Assembly (NCBI RefSeq): GCF_001644665.1
Contig: NZ_CP011393.1
Location: forward strand, 1,200,001-1,264,000
Reading direction: 5' to 3'
DNA length: 64,000 bases
From: Fervidobacterium pennivorans
GTDB taxonomy: Bacteria > Thermotogota > Thermotogae > Thermotogales > Fervidobacteriaceae
The notes under the pieces are model-generated. The model did not search any database. It had not been told where the DNA came from and worked only from the letters and a program-made list of their open reading frames with translations. Positions 55,901-64,000 of this stretch are shown here, piece by piece. The position numbers and the translations under genes are program-made. Within the stretch, counting starts at the first letter, position 1; every line of letters begins with the position of its first letter.

Positions 55901-56639
55901 CGTGGTCGATAAAGGGCTTATTTTCTCAGATTTCACACCGAAAGCTTACAAACGTTATATTTCACCAACCCTGCTTTATGGCATTAAAGATGAAAAAAGC
56001 GATCTTGAATCTGTTGATGAATCAAGTGAGGATTTTGACAGTGCGGAGACGATTTCAATAACATCAACGAGCAATTTTGAAGCATCGAAAGCCAAAGCAA
56101 GGTTGAAGGCGTTAAACTCACTTTTGGAAAAGGCTACGGAAATCACGCGTGGTAAACAGATTCATTCAATGCTTGCAAGTATAACAAAGTACGAACAGTT
56201 GAAGTTACTTGTTGAGAAGAACGCTCTTCCAGAGGATATACTCAATGTGCGCGTTCTTGAATCGCTCTTCAATGAAAGTGAAAAGATATTCTCGGAATGG
56301 AGATTGGCAAAGAGTATAGAGATATACGATGAGAAATTAAAAGAAAGAAAAAATTACATCCTCTTCGGTGTTCCAGACAAGGTCTTTTTGAAAGATGGAG
56401 AATTTTACGTTGTAGATTTCAAGAGTACAGACCTTTACAAAGAAGCAGAGGAAATTGAACGATACATGTTCCAAGTGAAATTTTATATGATGCTTCTTTC
56501 GGACCTTGGAAAGGTTCATTGTGGCTACCTCGTTAGTGTTCCAAGGGGACAGGCGTTGAGAATAGACCCTCCCGGTGAAGAGTTCCTCGATGAGATAATT
56601 TACAAAATCAAGCAGTTCGAGGAGTTGATGAGCATATGA
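52971..56639 (+). CDS. addA: Helicase-nuclease subunit AddA
   Basis: 1222 residues, UvrD-type helicase with a C-terminal nuclease. Motif I is FISASAGTGKTYTLTNYYIGIL (about 29-50); Ia AVTFTNKAANEMKDRI; II IIVDEFQDTNELQKKIF (about 308); III GDRKQSIYRFRGGD; IV NINYRSHPELIDYF; V MTIHASKGLEFNIVFLVNND; VI VYVAITRAKEMLFVVD. The nuclease motif is FYVVDFKSTDLYKE (about 1145). AddAB resects double-strand breaks up to a Chi-like site and loads RecA; in bacteria it also degrades foreign linear DNA and supplies fragments for CRISPR adaptation. An unusual lysine-rich insert (about 420-440) lies in the 2A region. The stop overlaps addB by four bases. Confidence 0.92.
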   Translation: MENSGLNLGAEQKVTVAEKVRKEPNKNYFISASAGTGKTYTLTNYYIGILEQHEKTGESDIVDRIVAVTFTNKAANEMKDRIVKEIQKKLESLSENDRAYKYWKDVYKNMSRAIISTIDSFCRRILIEQNIEAGVDPNFKIINELKQKKLIDKATQRAIQLAFDVYDAIESGENYTEKVTNYLYGLTTERNKRIRELSDELAKSKEDIFRLFEVFGDISDVAEKIKSVVTNWRLELNESKVSERLLEVFEEAGGALRAFRNISLIAAEFYESETLDNFEYDFKGVLEKTLKVLENSVIREYYQKRFKYIIVDEFQDTNELQKKIFDLIHTNDNYIFYVGDRKQSIYRFRGGDVSVFIKTMNEFEEKIKSGRTDYEMLSLNINYRSHPELIDYFNYISENTIFNNHVYEALSESPDTSKTTDNKSKSKKKDKNKSQANGEDIVLNEALQNVNDILSTEREENIYIHEVFRLRYPELYEKLWFIKKDDESNAAFSPDSNEFLPGDLRRVNYITISKASLLENLQENDETAKEIGLDEDNQSPGKMKKLKDMDERELEALHVAKVIKSLVGKEMTFYEKKDGKFVPISRRITFKDFSILSYKLEGIEDVYREVFAREGIPLYIVKGRGFYRRPEIKAVISALYAIQNPNSNYYFTQFFFTPFTDNLEQNPEVGVRNGKVKIFHKIVMRYRESKGQGLKKSLFQCAKELAEENELPENVTKMIKLIAKYDELKYYLRPAETLKLFVKESGYLRKIPHYPNSSQRLRNVRKLLEQATEFDDQAPTFFELTRLLERISEVQEVEASEISEEEDVVRMMTIHASKGLEFNIVFLVNNDGVDKAEEKTFFPESEDGNGRYVYISQFLDKALKKFETSKVTKELEKELKKLLEAEIIYDKTEILRKVYVAITRAKEMLFVVDLQRKNTKGIPAIKYLTPKGFEERIKIISSLDEIDKLAGSDVESVSGKQEFAEETSIQSLLDLENVVDKGLIFSDFTPKAYKRYISPTLLYGIKDEKSDLESVDESSEDFDSAETISITSTSNFEASKAKARLKALNSLLEKATEITRGKQIHSMLASITKYEQLKLLVEKNALPEDILNVRVLESLFNESEKIFSEWRLAKSIEIYDEKLKERKNYILFGVPDKVFLKDGEFYVVDFKSTDLYKEAEEIERYMFQVKFYMMLLSDLGKVHCGYLVSVPRGQALRIDPPGEEFLDEIIYKIKQFEELMSI

Positions 56640-59600
56640 GCAATAAGAAAAATGGTAGGATAGCTTACGTTGTTCCGGTTGACAGAAATCATTTTCAATT
56701 CGTTGCCAACCAGATTTCTGAAATATACGAAGATGCCCCTTTAAACTTTCTTTTCATCGGTCCTTCAGGGTTTTATGTTAGACAGATTGCAGATAATGTC
56801 GCAAGGCGAGTCAATAAAACCATCAACAGGGATGCGTTTAGAGTTATTAACCAATACGTGACTGAAATACTCAGGTTGAACAATTACGATGCGGAAGTTT
56901 TTGATAGAGATTTCTACACGGTATATGTTACGGATGTTATCGATAAAATTCAAAGTGATGCGAAGTTCGATGGTGACAGCCAAAAACAAATCATCCTAAG
57001 GACTCTTTCTAAATCTCCAACGATAATTGAATACATCGTAGACCTTTTTGAAAAAATCTGGGAGTTGAACCTTTATGGAGACAGCGGAAAAACTGAAGCG
57101 GAACTGACAGGTACGTATGCACTGATTCGGGATATAATGCAAAATCCAACAACGCCATTTGCTGAAATACTCAACGAAATCATCCGTAAAATGGAGCAAT
57201 CTGCAGAAAAACTTAAAGGTAGGAAGATATATGACCCCATAAGTGTTTACAGATGGTATGTAGACCAGGCGGAATACGTAGAACCTGGCAGGAAATATCT
57301 TGTTCTAAGTGGATTTTTAGATATCTCCCCGCTTGTTCGAAAGGCATTAATGAAAATGGTTGAAAAAGCGGAAAATGTGTTCTTCTTTGTTTGGCAAAAA
57401 CCTGCAGATTTTTCTTTTGACCAGCTTGACGAAGTCTACAGCTTCCTTGAGTCAGCCGGATTTGAAATAAAAACAGATTTCTGCAAACGAAGGATAATAC
57501 CTTTAAAAGAGCTGATTGATAATGTACGACGAATAAAAATTCCTGTTGAAAACGAACTTTACCAATACAATTATGTAGCTGCTCAGGTGAAGAAGTTACT
57601 CTTACAAGGTGAACGCCCCGATGATATAGCGATTGTTACGCCATCAGGTTCTGTAGCCAAAAGGCTTATGGAAGAGTTCAATGAAGCGAAAATCCCCTAC
57701 AGATATAGTGGAAAGATACCTATTACTCAAAGCAAAGTCGTCCAAATCCTCACACAGCCTTTGGAAACGTATATCAACGAATTTAAAACGGAAAACTTGC
57801 TTGCGATAATTGAATCTCCGTTGATACCTGAACGAAAGCTCACAATGGATGAAGTAGAAGACCTTTTCAGGCAATTCGGATATTACTCGGTAAACTTAAC
57901 ACTCAACATCCTGAGAGACCACGAGAAAAGATATGAGATATTCTTTAGAAGCCTGGATAACGAAATAGAAGAAATAGAACGGCAGAAAGAAAAGGGAGAA
58001 ATAGAAGAAGATGTGTATTTTGAAACTATAAAACGCTTAGAACAACTCAAAGAATTTAGAAGCGTTATCGAGAAACTTTTTAGTATACTCGATGAAATAG
58101 ACCAAAACAATGGGAAAACTAATTTCTTCGAATGGTACCGAATGTTCATATTAAGGTACTCTAAGAATTTTGAAAAAGCCTTCGAGGAATCAGAAGAGGG
58201 AGGATTTTCTGAGCATAGTGTGGAAAGAGCAGAGGTTTCGCAAAGCCTTGGGAACGAAGTAAACGCGTTTTCGAAGTTTGTAGAAACGTTAAACAAGCTT
58301 GAAGATTACATTGGTAAGATTGTTGAGCTTGGTGAAAGAACGAAGATAGAAGGTTGGAAAAAAATATATAGACTTCTCACGGTGATGCTTAATTCTTCGG
58401 TTTACAGAGAGACTTTCAAATCTGCAAACGTAGTTGATATTGTTGACCTCTCAAACGCAAGGTTCTTGAGTAAAAAATACAAATTCTTCCTTGAGTTTAC
58501 GGATGATTATTATCCGTCAATTGCAAATGTAAACCCGCTTCTTTTCAAAACGAACAATGAACGGTCAAAGATTTACGAAATGATAGAAGAGCGGGAACGC
58601 AGGTCACTTATACTTTCAATCATGTTCAGTGATGAATCGCAGCTTGTTGTCCCTCTTGCTACGAATACAGGTGATATGCTTGTTCCTTCGAAATATCTCA
58701 GTGAATTTGCGGAGCTGGAAAATGAGCGGGAGAAGTTTGTCCCTAATCTTTCGGATATATATTCTGAAATTGATTACGAAATTGAAAAGCTGAAATTCGA
58801 GAAATTCGAAAAACCATCGAGTTTTGGCTTAGCTGATGATGACTTTATCGTCGGTGGGGTGGAGGTTAACGAGTTTAGCTACAACAAGATAAACACGTAT
58901 ATGAAATGTCCTCTACAGTTTTACTTCCAGCAGGTAGTAGATATTTACAAACCAGGTGGGACTATTGAGAACAAAGAGTCTATTAATGACGGGTTAATTG
59001 TCCATCGAGTGATGAACAAATTTTTTGGAGATTTCTTGAAAAAGACTATTTTTGAGGTTGATGAAGAAAAAATAATTAACTGGATAGATGAAGAGTATAG
59101 AAAACTTTACTCTGAAGGTATTTACGCACATTCCATTCCAAGACGAATGAAGGTTGAAGAAATCTCAAAAAATCTTTTGCCACTTCTAAAGGCATTTGTG
59201 CGAGACAAAAAGGTGATAAACTTAAAACAAAGAAGTATTAGTGTTTCTGAAGGGTATCTGGAGGAAGAATCGGAGAAAAAGTTTTCTGGAAGCAAAATAG
59301 AATTGATTTCAGAAAAAATCTTGAGCCTCGAGAAGGAATTTACAGCACAGTATGGGAAATATTCTTTCGTTGCGAGGGTGGACCGAATTGATGAAGTTTC
59401 CGCGTTGGTAAATAAAAATTCTGAAACTAACGGAAAGGCTAATGACTTTTTAGATGATGGAAGTGATGAAGGTGAAGGGTACGCAATTCTTGATTACAAA
59501 TATGCAGATATTAGAAATTCTGCTATTGAGCAGCTGATGTTTTACGATTGGATTTTGCAAAAATCAAATGACAGTGCAATTAATACTGGAGATAGAGTTT

Positions 59601-60019
59601 ATTTCATACTTTTCTCACTCAAACCAAACGACAAAGGAAAGTACACCTACGGGTATGAATACGCAAAACGCCAAAACGATAATGATTCACCAAAAATATT
59701 CCTACCAATTGGTAAGAGAGGAACAATATTTGGGTATACTACTTTCGATTATCAAGTGTTCGAAAACTGGCTTATGGAATTAATTAGTATGATAACAGAG
59801 AAAGGTAGCTTTATCCCTGTTTTCTTGGAGAGTGATATGAAATCATTTGTTAAACTTGCCATGCGGTTAGTTAATGAGAAAGGGATGGAACTAATCGCTC
59901 CAAACGGTTCAAAGGAAACGAGAAATTGCAGGAGTGCTACAAATCGTGCCTACAATTGTCCGTATGAGCCTATATGCTCAATGTTCGAAATCCACGGAGT
60001 AAAATTGAAGAAGAGTTGA
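56636..60019 (+). CDS. addB: Helicase-nuclease subunit AddB-like
   Basis: 1127 residues. The N-terminal helicase-like half has lost its Walker A: the expected GxxGxGKT position reads IGPSGFYVRQIADN (about 41-54), so it probably does not hydrolyse ATP. The C-terminal PD-(D/E)XK nuclease is intact, with AILDYKYADIRN (about 950). An Fe-S cluster site is suggested by the Cys in MKCPLQFYFQQ (about 758) together with CRSATNRAYNCPYEPIC (about 1098-1114), as in AddB. It forms the complex with AddA encoded just upstream (ATGA overlap). Confidence 0.88.
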   Translation: MSNKKNGRIAYVVPVDRNHFQFVANQISEIYEDAPLNFLFIGPSGFYVRQIADNVARRVNKTINRDAFRVINQYVTEILRLNNYDAEVFDRDFYTVYVTDVIDKIQSDAKFDGDSQKQIILRTLSKSPTIIEYIVDLFEKIWELNLYGDSGKTEAELTGTYALIRDIMQNPTTPFAEILNEIIRKMEQSAEKLKGRKIYDPISVYRWYVDQAEYVEPGRKYLVLSGFLDISPLVRKALMKMVEKAENVFFFVWQKPADFSFDQLDEVYSFLESAGFEIKTDFCKRRIIPLKELIDNVRRIKIPVENELYQYNYVAAQVKKLLLQGERPDDIAIVTPSGSVAKRLMEEFNEAKIPYRYSGKIPITQSKVVQILTQPLETYINEFKTENLLAIIESPLIPERKLTMDEVEDLFRQFGYYSVNLTLNILRDHEKRYEIFFRSLDNEIEEIERQKEKGEIEEDVYFETIKRLEQLKEFRSVIEKLFSILDEIDQNNGKTNFFEWYRMFILRYSKNFEKAFEESEEGGFSEHSVERAEVSQSLGNEVNAFSKFVETLNKLEDYIGKIVELGERTKIEGWKKIYRLLTVMLNSSVYRETFKSANVVDIVDLSNARFLSKKYKFFLEFTDDYYPSIANVNPLLFKTNNERSKIYEMIEERERRSLILSIMFSDESQLVVPLATNTGDMLVPSKYLSEFAELENEREKFVPNLSDIYSEIDYEIEKLKFEKFEKPSSFGLADDDFIVGGVEVNEFSYNKINTYMKCPLQFYFQQVVDIYKPGGTIENKESINDGLIVHRVMNKFFGDFLKKTIFEVDEEKIINWIDEEYRKLYSEGIYAHSIPRRMKVEEISKNLLPLLKAFVRDKKVINLKQRSISVSEGYLEEESEKKFSGSKIELISEKILSLEKEFTAQYGKYSFVARVDRIDEVSALVNKNSETNGKANDFLDDGSDEGEGYAILDYKYADIRNSAIEQLMFYDWILQKSNDSAINTGDRVYFILFSLKPNDKGKYTYGYEYAKRQNDNDSPKIFLPIGKRGTIFGYTTFDYQVFENWLMELISMITEKGSFIPVFLESDMKSFVKLAMRLVNEKGMELIAPNGSKETRNCRSATNRAYNCPYEPICSMFEIHGVKLKKS

Positions 60020-60063
60020 TAAAATAGTATCAGTCACTTATTTAGTTTGAGGGGGTGGTCGCT

Positions 60064-60843
60064 GTGAGAATATACTTCGATAAGGCGTTCCAATTACAAG
60101 AACTTATGCAATACGCTGCACCGAGTATTATCCAAGTAGGTAACAATCTGAAAATCGATTTACATTCCACAAATGTATTAAACTTCATGATGCTTGAGAC
60201 TATCGGTGAATCTGTTGAAGAACTCATGGGTATCGAGTTAAACTGCATAGAATATGACCCAACTGCGAGTGTCGAATTATTAGAATTTAGGGACTTAATT
60301 GAACTCGACGAAAAAAATTTCGAGAAATTCAAAGTGGCAAATGTCGTTGCGCTTTATATGAAAAATCAAAAACTCTCAAACGAGCCCAGATTTTTGAAGG
60401 TCGAGAATTCTTTGTATGGAGTAGAGGTTGTCTTAAGTATTGAACAGAAGTTTTTGCTTAGTCATTCTGAATTCTTTGCTCACAAAGGATTTGTGTTTCT
60501 TCTCGATTGCATGATAGCCTCAATGCTTGGGCAACTCATGAAAAATGAACCAGTAAAAATTTCAAGTGCAGAGCCGTTGATGTATCGCTTAGATTTAGAA
60601 AATATTACCGGAGAAAAAGCTGAAGAACTTGGTCAAAGGTTTTCTGAAGTCAATACAAAGATGGTGGATATTATAGATGGTATGTTTATTTTACTGAGAG
60701 GTATTGCTGAGAAGTTTAACGATAGCGTTTTGGAAAAGCACAGGGAAAGTATAGTCGCCGTTTTAAGTGAAGGTTTTGAGTTAGATAGATATATAAGCGA
60801 ACTTCAGATGCTTAATGGGGCATTGAAAAGCTTGAAAATATAA
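60064..60843 (+). CDS. Protein of unknown function following addAB
   Basis: 259 residues, acidic and soluble, with no recognised family. The C-terminal part is helical (EELGQRFSEVNTKMVDIIDGMFILLRGIAEKFND). Two mildly hydrophobic stretches (FVFLLDCMIASMLGQLM) do not look like membrane helices. GTG 60064 is preferred, with GGGGGTGG five bases upstream; GTG 60055 is an alternative. It lies 44 bp after addB on the same strand and may belong to its operon. Confidence 0.7.
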   Translation: MRIYFDKAFQLQELMQYAAPSIIQVGNNLKIDLHSTNVLNFMMLETIGESVEELMGIELNCIEYDPTASVELLEFRDLIELDEKNFEKFKVANVVALYMKNQKLSNEPRFLKVENSLYGVEVVLSIEQKFLLSHSEFFAHKGFVFLLDCMIASMLGQLMKNEPVKISSAEPLMYRLDLENITGEKAEELGQRFSEVNTKMVDIIDGMFILLRGIAEKFNDSVLEKHRESIVAVLSEGFELDRYISELQMLNGALKSLKI

Positions 60844-60861
60844 ATTTTGAAGAAGGAGACT

Positions 60862-61395
60862 ATGTATAAGATGATACGATACGAGAAATTAGTTGAATCG
60901 TTGAAAAAGAATGAAAAACAAAAAGTTGCTACAATTTGCTATGCAGAAAACGATGGAAAGATATTGTTTTTACTTAGGAAAAAAGAACCTTTTTCTGGAT
61001 ATTTAGTACCTCCAGGCGGTCATGTTGAAGAAGGCGAAGATGTTGAAACAGCAACAAAGAGAGAATTTTTGGAAGAAACAGGACTTGAGCTTGAACATTT
61101 AAAGTTGAAAATGGTGACTTCTGAGGTAGGACCGGAGCATTATAATTGGATACTTTTTATATTTGTTGGAAAGACAAAAGGAACTGAATTTGTTGAAAGC
61201 GATGAAGGTGAGTTAGTTTGGATAGACAAGGATAGAATACTAAACGAAAACCTTTCTCCAATAGACAAACTCCTTGTTCCGTATATACTTGATGGAACGG
61301 ACATTGTGTGGAAAGCAGAGATTGAATACAATGGCGAGAAAGAAGTATTTCGGTGGCATGTAATAGAATTACAAAATTTAAATACCAAAAGATAA
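60862..61395 (+). CDS. NUDIX hydrolase
   Basis: 177 residues. A perfect NUDIX box is present: [26 protein letters not shown] (G-x5-E-x7-REFLEETGL), with catalytic Glu residues. Sequences around it ([22 protein letters not shown]) resemble MutT-type 8-oxo-dGTP diphosphatases. Here it may clean oxidised nucleotides, but substrate choice in this family is not readable from the box. ATG 60862 lies close after AAGGAGAC; ATG 60871 is possible. Confidence 0.9.
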   Translation: MYKMIRYEKLVESLKKNEKQKVATICYAENDGKILFLLRKKEPFSGYLVPPGGHVEEGEDVETATKREFLEETGLELEHLKLKMVTSEVGPEHYNWILFIFVGKTKGTEFVESDEGELVWIDKDRILNENLSPIDKLLVPYILDGTDIVWKAEIEYNGEKEVFRWHVIELQNLNTKR

Positions 61396-61423
61396 CATTA
61401 CATATAGAGAGGTGACTCGAAAC

Positions 61424-62407
61424 GTGGAAATACAACTTTGGACTAAAGGAGAAGAAGCGGAATTCTTCAGAACCTATTTAAAGAGAGTCAAACCAGAAAA
61501 ACTGTTTTATTATCTTAAAGAAGAGGATCTCTATTATGCATATTATCCTAAGAGTTACAAAGGTAAAAAAACAACACTTCAAAGCAGAAATACACTTATC
61601 GGAGAATACACTGAAGAATGGGTTTGGAAGCTTCTAAGTAAGGTTATTGAAGATGGTTCTAAAGATCCACAATTTAAAGAATTATTTAAGGACCGAAATC
61701 TGAGCGTTATTAAGCATCTTGTATGTGAAGAACTTGGACTGGGTAGTGAATCTCCTGCCGATATAGCTATTATTAGATCAGATAAAGTAGATAAAAATAA
61801 GATGAACTCCGAAGATATACTCTTGATTTTTGAAGTCAAAATGTCGATTGTTTGGAATTGGAGCTATTCATCAAAAACAAATGAGTTAGAATGCAAAGGA
61901 GATTTCACTGAACACCAAGGTAATCCTTCGTTGTTAAGATCAGACAGCATGTTGAAAGCAATTGGAAAATCTTTAAGCATTAGATTAAAAACTGCTGAGA
62001 AATCGCCAATACCCATAATTGTTTTGGGTAATACACCGATAACAGAGCATTATGCAGAAATGGTTGATAAATTTAAAGAGAAGGGAATTATTCAAGGATT
62101 CTACTCTTTGAATCCTTCAGTGGTTAAGGGTTTACAATCAGCTAATGATGTCGCACACAGTAAAGGTAGAAAAGAGGGCTATATTATAAAAACAGAACAT
62201 GAGGGGTTCTTAACAGTGGAAAGTTACGAGGATTTTAAAAACAGAGTATTAACTCTTATGAAAGACTTTGTCGAAAACAAATCTGTATTCCTTTCATGCT
62301 TGATTGACAAAGTGGTTCTTGGTAGAATAATAGAAAAGGCAAGCAAAGAGGAGAACTATGAAAAAATGGCAGAAGTCTTTGTTGAGCTTCTGCAGGATGG
62401 TGAGTAG
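61424..62407 (+). CDS. Probable type II restriction endonuclease (PD-(D/E)XK-like)
   Basis: 327 residues, soluble. A nuclease-like core is visible: SPADIAIIRSDKVDKNKMNSEDILLIFEVKMSIVW, that is D followed by ExK (EVK), with the glutamate of an upstream helix in NTLIGEYTEEWVWKLL. It precedes a DNA methyltransferase gene by one base, which argues for a restriction-modification pair. The recognition site is unknown. GTG 61424 is chosen, nine bases after GAGGTG; GTG 61412 is an alternative. Confidence 0.75.
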   Translation: MEIQLWTKGEEAEFFRTYLKRVKPEKLFYYLKEEDLYYAYYPKSYKGKKTTLQSRNTLIGEYTEEWVWKLLSKVIEDGSKDPQFKELFKDRNLSVIKHLVCEELGLGSESPADIAIIRSDKVDKNKMNSEDILLIFEVKMSIVWNWSYSSKTNELECKGDFTEHQGNPSLLRSDSMLKAIGKSLSIRLKTAEKSPIPIIVLGNTPITEHYAEMVDKFKEKGIIQGFYSLNPSVVKGLQSANDVAHSKGRKEGYIIKTEHEGFLTVESYEDFKNRVLTLMKDFVENKSVFLSCLIDKVVLGRIIEKASKEENYEKMAEVFVELLQDGE

Positions 62408-62408
62408 A

Positions 62409-63338
62409 ATGCCTAAGAAAAATGGTACTATCACAAGCCCGTTTGGTGTTTCTGGAAGAAGCAACCACGATTCTACACCTTTCTATAACAGCAATTTGTA
62501 TAGTGGACTACAAAAAGAAAAAAACGTAGAGTATGTCGAGAATCCATTAAACAAAGATGTTCTAAATAAAATTTTCCCTAAGAGTAGTGAAAATATGGAT
62601 GAACTACCAGATAACAGTGTACATCTCATGGTCACTTCCCCACCTTACAATGTTGGCAAAGAATATGATAAGAACCTAACTTTTACCGAATACAGGGAAT
62701 TTTTAAAAAGAGTTTGGAAAGAAGTATATCGTGTGCTTGTTCCTGGAGGGCGGGCATGCATAAACATAGCGAATTTGGGGCGTAAGCCATACATTCCATT
62801 GCATGCATATATTATAGAAGATATGCTTGAAATAGGATTTCTAATGCGCGGAGAAGTCATTTGGAATAAAGGTGCAACAGCTAGTTCATCTACAGCATGG
62901 GGGAGTTGGATGTCAGCAGCGAATCCAACATTAAGAGATGTGCATGAATACATTTTGATTTTTTCTAAGGAGAAGTTTTCTAGGAAAAATCCAAGTGGTA
63001 GGAAGAGTACAATAACAAAAGAGGAATTTTTGGAATTCACAAAGAGCGTATGGACGTTTTCTGCAGTATCTGCAAAAAAGATAGGACATCCAGCGCCTTT
63101 TCCAATAGAACTTCCATATCGTTGCATTCAGTTATACACGTTCGAAAGTGAAGTAGTCCTTGACCCATTTATGGGAAGTGGTCAAACAGCAATAGCTGCA
63201 CTCATGACTAACAGATTCTATATAGGTTATGAAATTAATGAAGAGTACGTAAAACTTGCTAATAAGAGAATTGAAGAGATTCGTATGAAACTGGAAAATA
63301 ATTTTCCACTTTTTGAATGGGCGAGGGAAAATAAGTAA
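62409..63338 (+). CDS. Site-specific DNA methyltransferase (SPPY class, probable N4-cytosine or N6-adenine)
   Basis: 309 residues, beta-class order. Motif IV is VTSPPYNVGKEYD (about 77-89), then LVPGGRACINIANLGRKPYIPLHAYI, and motif I follows near the end: VVLDPFMGSGQTAIAALMTNRFYIGYEINEEYV. TSPPY favours N4-cytosine methylation, but adenine enzymes with this motif are known. The ATG at 62409 follows GGTGAG and lies one base after the nuclease stop. It should protect host DNA from that nuclease. Confidence 0.9.
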   Translation: MPKKNGTITSPFGVSGRSNHDSTPFYNSNLYSGLQKEKNVEYVENPLNKDVLNKIFPKSSENMDELPDNSVHLMVTSPPYNVGKEYDKNLTFTEYREFLKRVWKEVYRVLVPGGRACINIANLGRKPYIPLHAYIIEDMLEIGFLMRGEVIWNKGATASSSTAWGSWMSAANPTLRDVHEYILIFSKEKFSRKNPSGRKSTITKEEFLEFTKSVWTFSAVSAKKIGHPAPFPIELPYRCIQLYTFESEVVLDPFMGSGQTAIAALMTNRFYIGYEINEEYVKLANKRIEEIRMKLENNFPLFEWARENK

Positions 63339-63340
63339 TA

Positions 63341-63367
63341 AGGCGAGTGTGCAAACTCGCCTTTTTG
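63341..63367 (+). terminator. Terminator after the second restriction-modification pair
   Basis: AGGCGAGT / ACTCGCCT with a six-base loop, followed by TTTTT. Confidence 0.9.
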
Positions 63368-63374
63368 TTGATAT

Positions 63375-64000
63375 TTATATCCCAACTATCAAATACTCGT
63401 TTTTCTCAGTCGAGTAATTCCCAACAATCTTTATCCTAATCGGCTTTTTAAAAATGGGTCCGTCGTAAACTACTGTATGATATTCGCCATTCTCACCTGA
63501 AAGGTCGATGTTGAGTTTTTCGATAAGCTTTAGTGTTTCGCCTTCTTGTAGTTCTTTTCCAAGCAGTTCTTTGTATTCCTTTTTGGTTGCTATAATCTTT
63601 GCTTTAAAGCCTTCCTTCAAGAATTCTTCCAGCAACTTCTCCCTCGGTTCGAGCCATAATGGTTCTAACGCTGTTACATTATACGTTTTGCATACGCGTT
63701 CAACCCAATCTCTGTGTTCTTGTAGGTCGATATCTCCAAATATGCCTATGCCATTTTGCGCATGTTCCTTTAGAAATTCAAGGAACTCATGTTCGTAAGT
63801 TTCCCAAGTAGCACACCTTGTTATGGAGCGTGCTCCTATGCTCTCAGCCTGCGCTGTGATGATTTCTTTTGGCAAACCATGTGCACGGGTATGAACGCAT
63901 GTTTCATCAAACATTGTGAAGAGAATGTCTACTTTTTTCAGTTCTTTTAAAGCCCTATTTAATGCTAAGGCAGAATCCTTCCCACCACTCCATGAAGAGA
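63375..64000 (-). CDS. Dph6/DUF71-type ATP-dependent ligase (PP-loop), N-terminus beyond window
   Basis: The minus-strand frame enters at the right edge with SSWSGGKDSALALNRALKEL, the PP-loop SGGKDS, followed by VDILFTMFDETCVHTRAHG and, later, GIGIFGDIDLQEHRDWVERVCKTYNVTALEPLWLEPREKLLEEFL. These are signatures of the diphthine-ammonia ligase (DUF71) family. Bacteria lack diphthamide, so its substrate is something else and unknown. Only a few N-terminal residues are missing. The stop lies close to the terminator that ends the converging methyltransferase gene. Confidence 0.88.
   Translation of the reverse strand, partial: SSWSGGKDSALALNRALKELKKVDILFTMFDETCVHTRAHGLPKEIITAQAESIGARSITRCATWETYEHEFLEFLKEHAQNGIGIFGDIDLQEHRDWVERVCKTYNVTALEPLWLEPREKLLEEFLKEGFKAKIIATKKEYKELLGKELQEGETLKLIEKLNIDLSGENGEYHTVVYDGPIFKKPIRIKIVGNYSTEKNEYLIVGI

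Overview
The window is a chromosomal segment of a low-GC, thermophilic, anaerobic bacterium of the Thermotogales, most likely close to Fervidobacterium. This is an inference from gene content and style: strong GGAGGTG ribosome sites, frequent TTG/GTG starts, a Na+-decarboxylase beta subunit, a DUF3798 ABC transporter, a cobamide-remodelling cluster, AddAB, and a 29-bp CRISPR repeat ending in GGATGGAAAC. No rRNA or tRNA gene was seen.

Left part (1-16.5 kb). A large membrane hybrid histidine kinase runs off the left edge on the minus strand. Next come a deletion-derivative transposable element, the beta and small gamma-like subunits of a sodium-pumping decarboxylase, a GAF-GGDEF protein with a degenerate active site, a methyltransferase and a lone EcfA ATPase. 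A type IV pilus / type II secretion block follows: PilC, a pilin-like protein, PilM-, PilN- and PilO-like proteins, an anchored protein, and a 1570-residue secretin with an internal tandem duplication.

Middle part (16.5-35.5 kb). This holds a Memo protein, MscL, a minus-strand suf operon (CBDSU), an M48 protease with a thermonuclease, and a second copy of the same transposable element. The second copy sits between a promoter and a DUF3798 substrate-binding protein gene, which is followed by its ABC ATPase and two permeases. Smaller genes come next, including a tocopherol-cyclase-like protein, and then PotD.

Cobamide part (35.5-42.5 kb). A cobalamin riboswitch with its own terminator precedes cobT-cobU-cbiR-cobS-cbiP(short)-cbiB-cobD-cobA. 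These genes suggest that imported cobamides are cut to cobyric acid (CbiR) and rebuilt with another lower ligand. The CbiP-like protein lacks its glutaminase domain. An EcfT relic on the opposite strand follows.

DNA-processing part (42.5-63.4 kb). A DpnII-type (GATC) restriction-modification set with an extra methyltransferase is followed by a giant HEAT-repeat protein. Then come a CRISPR array without cas genes in the window, whose downstream end decays, an aldo-keto reductase, AddA/AddB, an unknown protein, a NUDIX hydrolase, and a second restriction-modification pair. The window ends in a partial Dph6/DUF71 PP-loop ligase.
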